From Romboutsia weinsteinii (GTDB lineage: Bacteria; Bacillota; Clostridia; Peptostreptococcales; Peptostreptococcaceae), in contig NZ_NOJY02000007.1 of NCBI RefSeq assembly GCF_002250835.2, positions 1-64,000 on the forward strand: a DNA stretch of 64,000 nucleotides, written 5' to 3'. The position numbers were made by a program, and so were the translations under genes. Shown here one piece after another: positions 61,517-64,000 of this stretch. A model generated the notes under the pieces. That model was not told where the DNA came from, searched no databases, and saw only the letters and a list, made by a program, of their open reading frames with translations. Within the stretch, counting starts at the first letter, position 1; every line of letters starts with the position of its first letter.

Positions 61517-61960
61517 ATGAAAAAATCAAGTAAAATATTGGCTAGTTCTTTAGCTTTAGGAACTATAATCTCTTCGTCATTCATGACATCTTCTTATGCA
61601 TCAAGTCCATCTTCTTTACCTACATCAGAAACTCAAAATGAAATAGAATCTACTTATAATGATGGTGTTGTAGGTGCAGATAAATTTTTAGCTCCAGGTG
61701 AATCATATTCTCTTTCTGTTAGGGGTAAGAATACAGCTCTTTTTACTATAATGGCTTATACTCAACCCAATACTGTTCACATCAAAATATCTGATTCTGA
61801 TAGAGTTCATGTTAATGAAGCCTTTGTAGATATGAGAGGACAGTACACTTATTTTATTGATAAAATGCATCCTATGTTTACATACACTTTGACAGTAACT
61901 AATTTATCTACTTCTATGCTACCTGTTGGAATGATGATAACTCCCAATGTAGCAGGTTAA
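61517..61960 (+). CDS. small secreted beta-rich protein, paralogue 2
   Basis: 147 residues: signal peptide about 1-29 (KILASSLALGTIISSSFMTSSYA, cut after SYA), a Ser/Thr/Pro-rich stretch (30-45), then the ~95-residue domain shared with the protein at 58490: LAPGESYSLSVRGKNTALFT, NTVHIKISDSDRVHVNEAFV, YTLTVTNLSTSMLPVGMMIT. No cysteine or sorting signal. RBS AGGGGGAA. Function unknown. Three related terminator-like cassettes follow between 62068 and 62475, suggesting that further copies were once here. Confidence 0.78.
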   Translation: MKKSSKILASSLALGTIISSSFMTSSYASSPSSLPTSETQNEIESTYNDGVVGADKFLAPGESYSLSVRGKNTALFTIMAYTQPNTVHIKISDSDRVHVNEAFVDMRGQYTYFIDKMHPMFTYTLTVTNLSTSMLPVGMMITPNVAG

Positions 61961-62067
61961 TAAATGTTAGATTAAATTTCTCAATTTATTATATAAAAAA
62001 GTATTTACTAAAGTTGCATATTATTTTTACATCTGCATATACTATAATCAGACAATATAACTACCGA

Positions 62068-62475
62068 ACCGATATATTATATAGATTCCAGCTAGCTCTA
62101 ATCATTAGCTGGAATTTTTATTTTCATAATTAATAATTCCCTATCATAGAATTTATTATTATATTGGGTACTTTCCTGTAAATATATAAATGCCATTCTC
62201 ATGTCTAACACTACATATACCCAGTATTTTATATAGATCCAGCTAACTTTTTATATAGTTAGCTAGTTTTCATTTATTGTCGATAGATTTACTCACATCT
62301 AAAAATTACAGCTAAATATGCACGTTTAAAAACTTAAATCATCCTATATATTAGTAATACAAAACTTTCTGTATACATCAATTTTTATTTTTACTGTCTA
62401 TTTATTACTGACTAATCACATTTCTAGATATTTTATATTTACAAGCTAACAAATTATAAGCTAGCTGTTTTTTGT
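62068..62475 (+). repeat. three diverged terminator cassettes in tandem
   Basis: Hairpins with arms AGCTAGCT/TTAGCTGG-like at about 62087-62120 (TCCAGCTAG...TAGCTGGA), 62231-62268 (CCAGCTAACT...AGTTAGCTAG) and 62440-62475 (CAAGCTAAC...AAGCTAGCTG), each preceded by TATTTTATATAGATyCAGCTA-like sequence. They share arm and flank sequence and so are copies of one unit. No ORF lies between them. Confidence 0.55.
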
Positions 62476-62492
62476 TTACTAGTCTAATACAA

Positions 62493-62818
62493 ATGCTTAC
62501 AAAAGATGCTCAAGATGCTAAAAATAGTAAAGAAAATTTAATGAAATTCTTAGGTTAGTAGGTAACTATATGCAAGAAAAAGAAATTATAAGTGATTACC
62601 TTAGCTGTATAAATGAAAGTTTAGCTTGCTACAGAGGTATAATTGCGCAAATAGAAAATGAACAACTTCGTCAAACACTACAAGATATGAGAAATCAGGA
62701 TGAAGTACGTCAATATAATTTATTTAAAAAGGCTAAATAGAAAGGTTACTATATACCTGCTCAACCAACTACAGAAAGTGAAGTCTCAATAGTTAGGCGA
62801 CAACTTTCGCAATGGTAA
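62493..62818 (+). pseudogene. cotF: CotF-like spore coat protein remnant
   Basis: A first short frame (62493-62558) reads MLTKDAQDAKNSKENLMKFLG and stops. A second begins at ATG 62570: MQEKEIISDYLSCINESLAC, YRGIIAQIENEQLRQTLQDM, RQYNLFKKAK, an in-frame TAG at 62738, then KGYYIPAQPTTESEVSIVRR to TAA 62816. D-Y-L-x-x-x-x-x-x-x-x-x-Y...E-N-E-Q-L-R...LF...GYY follows the Coat_F domain (PF07875; usual GWY). The single amber stop splits it just before the GYY motif. cotF-type genes often occur in pairs, which the first short frame may reflect. Confidence 0.6.
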
Positions 62819-62971
62819 CATCCATTGAGATATAGCACAAGTAATCATAATATTTGGGTTATAGCTCATTTATTTAACTATTACTAACATTCGTTATTTT
62901 TAAATATTTATATATTCATTTTAGCAATTATTCCTACTTCTAATTCAATCTTCTCCGTTAAAACCCATCTT

Positions 62972-63289
62972 TTAAACTCTAACATATAGCAATTTTGTAT
63001 AAAAATCTTCATCTTGCTCTGCTATTCTTTTTTTCTTTTTATCCCAACTAGCAATCAGTCTTATTTCTTCTGATAATTCTTCTTTAGTCATATTTTTAAT
63101 TCTTTTAAAATTTGTCATTGTAATCTTCCAACTTTTAGTATTATCGTGATTATTAACTTTAACCAATATACCTTCTTCAACAAGTATCATTTCTACTTAC
63201 TGACCATCCTCCATACTTAAGTTGTCTCTCATTTCTCTAGGTAATGTTAATCTTCCTAATCTATCTAATTCTCTAGTAATTCCTTTTAT
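62972..63289 (-). pseudogene. AbrB/SpoVT-type regulator remnant fused to a phage-type tail
   Basis: Leftward, with GGGGG RBS at about 63291-63295, the start codon is ATA (63287-63289) instead of ATG. The frame reads KGITRELDRLGRLTLPREMR, DNLSMEDGQ, an in-frame TAA, then VEMILVEEGILVKV: the AbrB/MazE-like swapped-hairpin DNA-binding fold (RELDxLGRxTLPxExR). Beyond it, MTNFKRIKNMTKEELSEEIR and what follows resembles the small 'MTNFERIKxMTxEE' proteins of clostridial phages and plasmids, so two genes appear joined. Lost start and stop show it is inactive. Confidence 0.6.
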
Positions 63290-63341
63290 TTCCCCCTTTG
63301 TTTATTTAATATAATGATATTATTGTAATTTTTTTCTAAAA

Positions 63342-63524
63342 CTAAAATAGAATATCATCGTCGTCTATCGCTTGGAATCCTTGCGGATCTAATCCTGCTG
63401 GTGTGAAACTCAGTTCAAACTTAGGACCTTGGTTTGCATCACCTATTTTTTCTTTATTGCTATTTAAGGCTCGTACCATTCTTGTGCTCACTTTAGTAAA
63501 AGTTCTTTTCTGTCCTTCTTGTGT
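63342..63524 (-). pseudogene. 3' fragment of a phage/ICE ssDNA-binding-type protein
   Basis: Leftward frame without a start: TQEGQKRTFTKVSTRMVRAL, NSNKEKIGDANQGPKFELSF, TPAGLDPQGFQAI and the acidic end DDDDILF, stop at 63342. The terminal D-D-D-D-I-L-F imitates the conserved acidic tip of SSB proteins (DDDIPF), which recruits replication partners. Base composition is visibly richer in G+C than its neighbours, consistent with transfer. Only the C-terminal ~60 residues remain. Confidence 0.5.
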
Positions 63525-63533
63525 TTAGTCAAA

Positions 63534-63583
63534 TAAAAAAAGAGATATAGTGACTTATAAGCACTATATCTCTTTTTTTATTA
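63534..63583. terminator. bidirectional terminator before the right-edge gene
   Basis: AAAAAAAGAGATATAGTG is perfectly complementary to 63562-63579, 9-nt loop, with A and T tracts. Between it and 63711 I see nothing else. Confidence 0.9.
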
Positions 63584-63711
63584 AATTAGTTAGTTAAAAT
63601 AACATCGTAATACAAGGAATTTTTAATATTAGTCTATCCTAAAAAGATATAATCCATTAAAATAGTTTTATATTATAGTTTTAAGTTACTAAATTAAATA
63701 TCTATCAAATA

Positions 63712-64000
63712 TTATTTCTTAGTTAATTTTTTATAAGATACAAATAAAACAAAGGATACTATACAGAATATTGATATATACATAGCTATTGAATTTGAAT
63801 TTTCCACTTCCACACCTTCATCATTAGGCACATCTGTAGAAGATAAATACATACTTTGTAGTATAAAACTACCTTTCTTAGTTGAGTTAGATGCTGAAAT
63901 TTCAATCGTAGATATATTTGAAATATCTAATTGACCACTAAATTTTTCAACAGGGATCATTAGTGTTGAAAGAGGTGTGAAATTTGAGTACATAGTTTTT
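63712..64000 (-). CDS. C-terminal end of a surface protein, cut by the window edge
   Basis: The frame continues past position 64000, so the ATG at 63993 is probably internal. Visible ~95 residues: a beta-strand-rich segment (LMIPVEKFSGQLDISNISTI, EISASNSTKKGSFILQSMYL) that looks like the end of a CBM11/CIA30-like jelly-roll domain, an acidic linker (STDVPNDEGVEVENSN), and a C-terminal membrane helix with a basic tail (IAMYISIFCIVSFVLFVSYK-KLTKK). This suggests an extracellular protein held by a C-terminal anchor. The ORF is on the minus strand, stop at 63712. Confidence 0.6.
   Translation of the reverse strand, partial: KTMYSNFTPLSTLMIPVEKFSGQLDISNISTIEISASNSTKKGSFILQSMYLSSTDVPNDEGVEVENSNSIAMYISIFCIVSFVLFVSYKKLTKK

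Noticed and set aside
1..64000. CRISPR array, tRNA or rRNA genes
   Set aside because: I looked for regularly spaced repeats and for tRNA/rRNA signatures and found none; the repeats seen are terminators and short dispersed elements.

Overview
The window is AT-rich throughout (below about 30% G+C by eye). It carries sporulation genes (spoVS, an SspH-type SASP, a decayed cotF), sigma-A promoters, AGGAGG ribosome binding sites and S-box regulation. Gene content (nadABC, kdpABC-kdpDE, accBCDA, recA-recombinase-lexA, ispH-plsC-cmk-aroH, miaB) fits a spore-forming Clostridia genome, most likely Peptostreptococcaceae (Romboutsia / Paraclostridium / Clostridioides relatives). The family assignment is inference from gene content, not a database match.

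Layout. 0-3.5 kb: lysine-rich small ORF and the nadABC de novo NAD operon behind a clear promoter with a NiaR-like operator. 3.5-7.1 kb: a 5'-3' exonuclease and a YhhN membrane protein in convergent orientation; an IS3-family element sits in the loop of the terminator between them. 7.3-14.4 kb: metA (with the acetyl-CoA-type Glu111), a lipoprotein, a CPBP remnant, a CmpB-like membrane protein, a glucosaminidase, an unknown gene with a LexA box, an HTH/zinc-ribbon protein, then a SAM-I riboswitch in front of metY. MetA and MetY form the O-acetylhomoserine route to homocysteine. 14.5-22.5 kb: high-affinity K+ ATPase kdpABC and its sensor/regulator kdpDE, with three phased ATCTTAAT repeats ahead of kdpA. 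22.6-30.8 kb: corA, an orphan phage-type integrase, GNAT, LRR protein, YitT, HesB-like, trmB and small unknowns. 30.9-34.5 kb: accBCDA with a FapR-like site. 34.6-39.7 kb: spoVS, sspH, recA, a tyrosine recombinase, lexA, deoD. 39.8-43.5 kb: a MotA/MotB (ZorA/ZorB-like) membrane motor pair behind an unusual SOS-box leader, then a second LRR protein. 43.7-56.7 kb: mostly leftward housekeeping block (csd-like, CPBP protease, VanY, metal exporter, ispH, plsC, cmk, aroH, baiN-like, phosphatase, glucosaminidase, EcsC, miaB).

56.7-64 kb is different: few intact genes (two paralogous small secreted proteins, an Ltp-repeat membrane protein, one small unknown) among many fragments with stops or frameshifts (GNAT, plasmid/phage-type small protein, SOS-linked protein, ferritin-like, SPOR domain, CotF, AbrB, SSB-like tail) and repeated terminator cassettes. 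It reads as a decaying accessory region; a surface protein gene runs off the right edge.

The best candidates for something undescribed are: (1) the stand-alone ZorAB-like motor pair with a LexA box about 300 bp upstream and a structured leader ending in an intrinsic terminator; (2) the unknown gene at 11602-12201 with its own LexA box; (3) the secreted-protein family and Ltp protein in the degenerate region. By eye I find seven GAACNNNNGTTY-type sites, including those of recA and lexA, so a local SOS network is the recurring theme.
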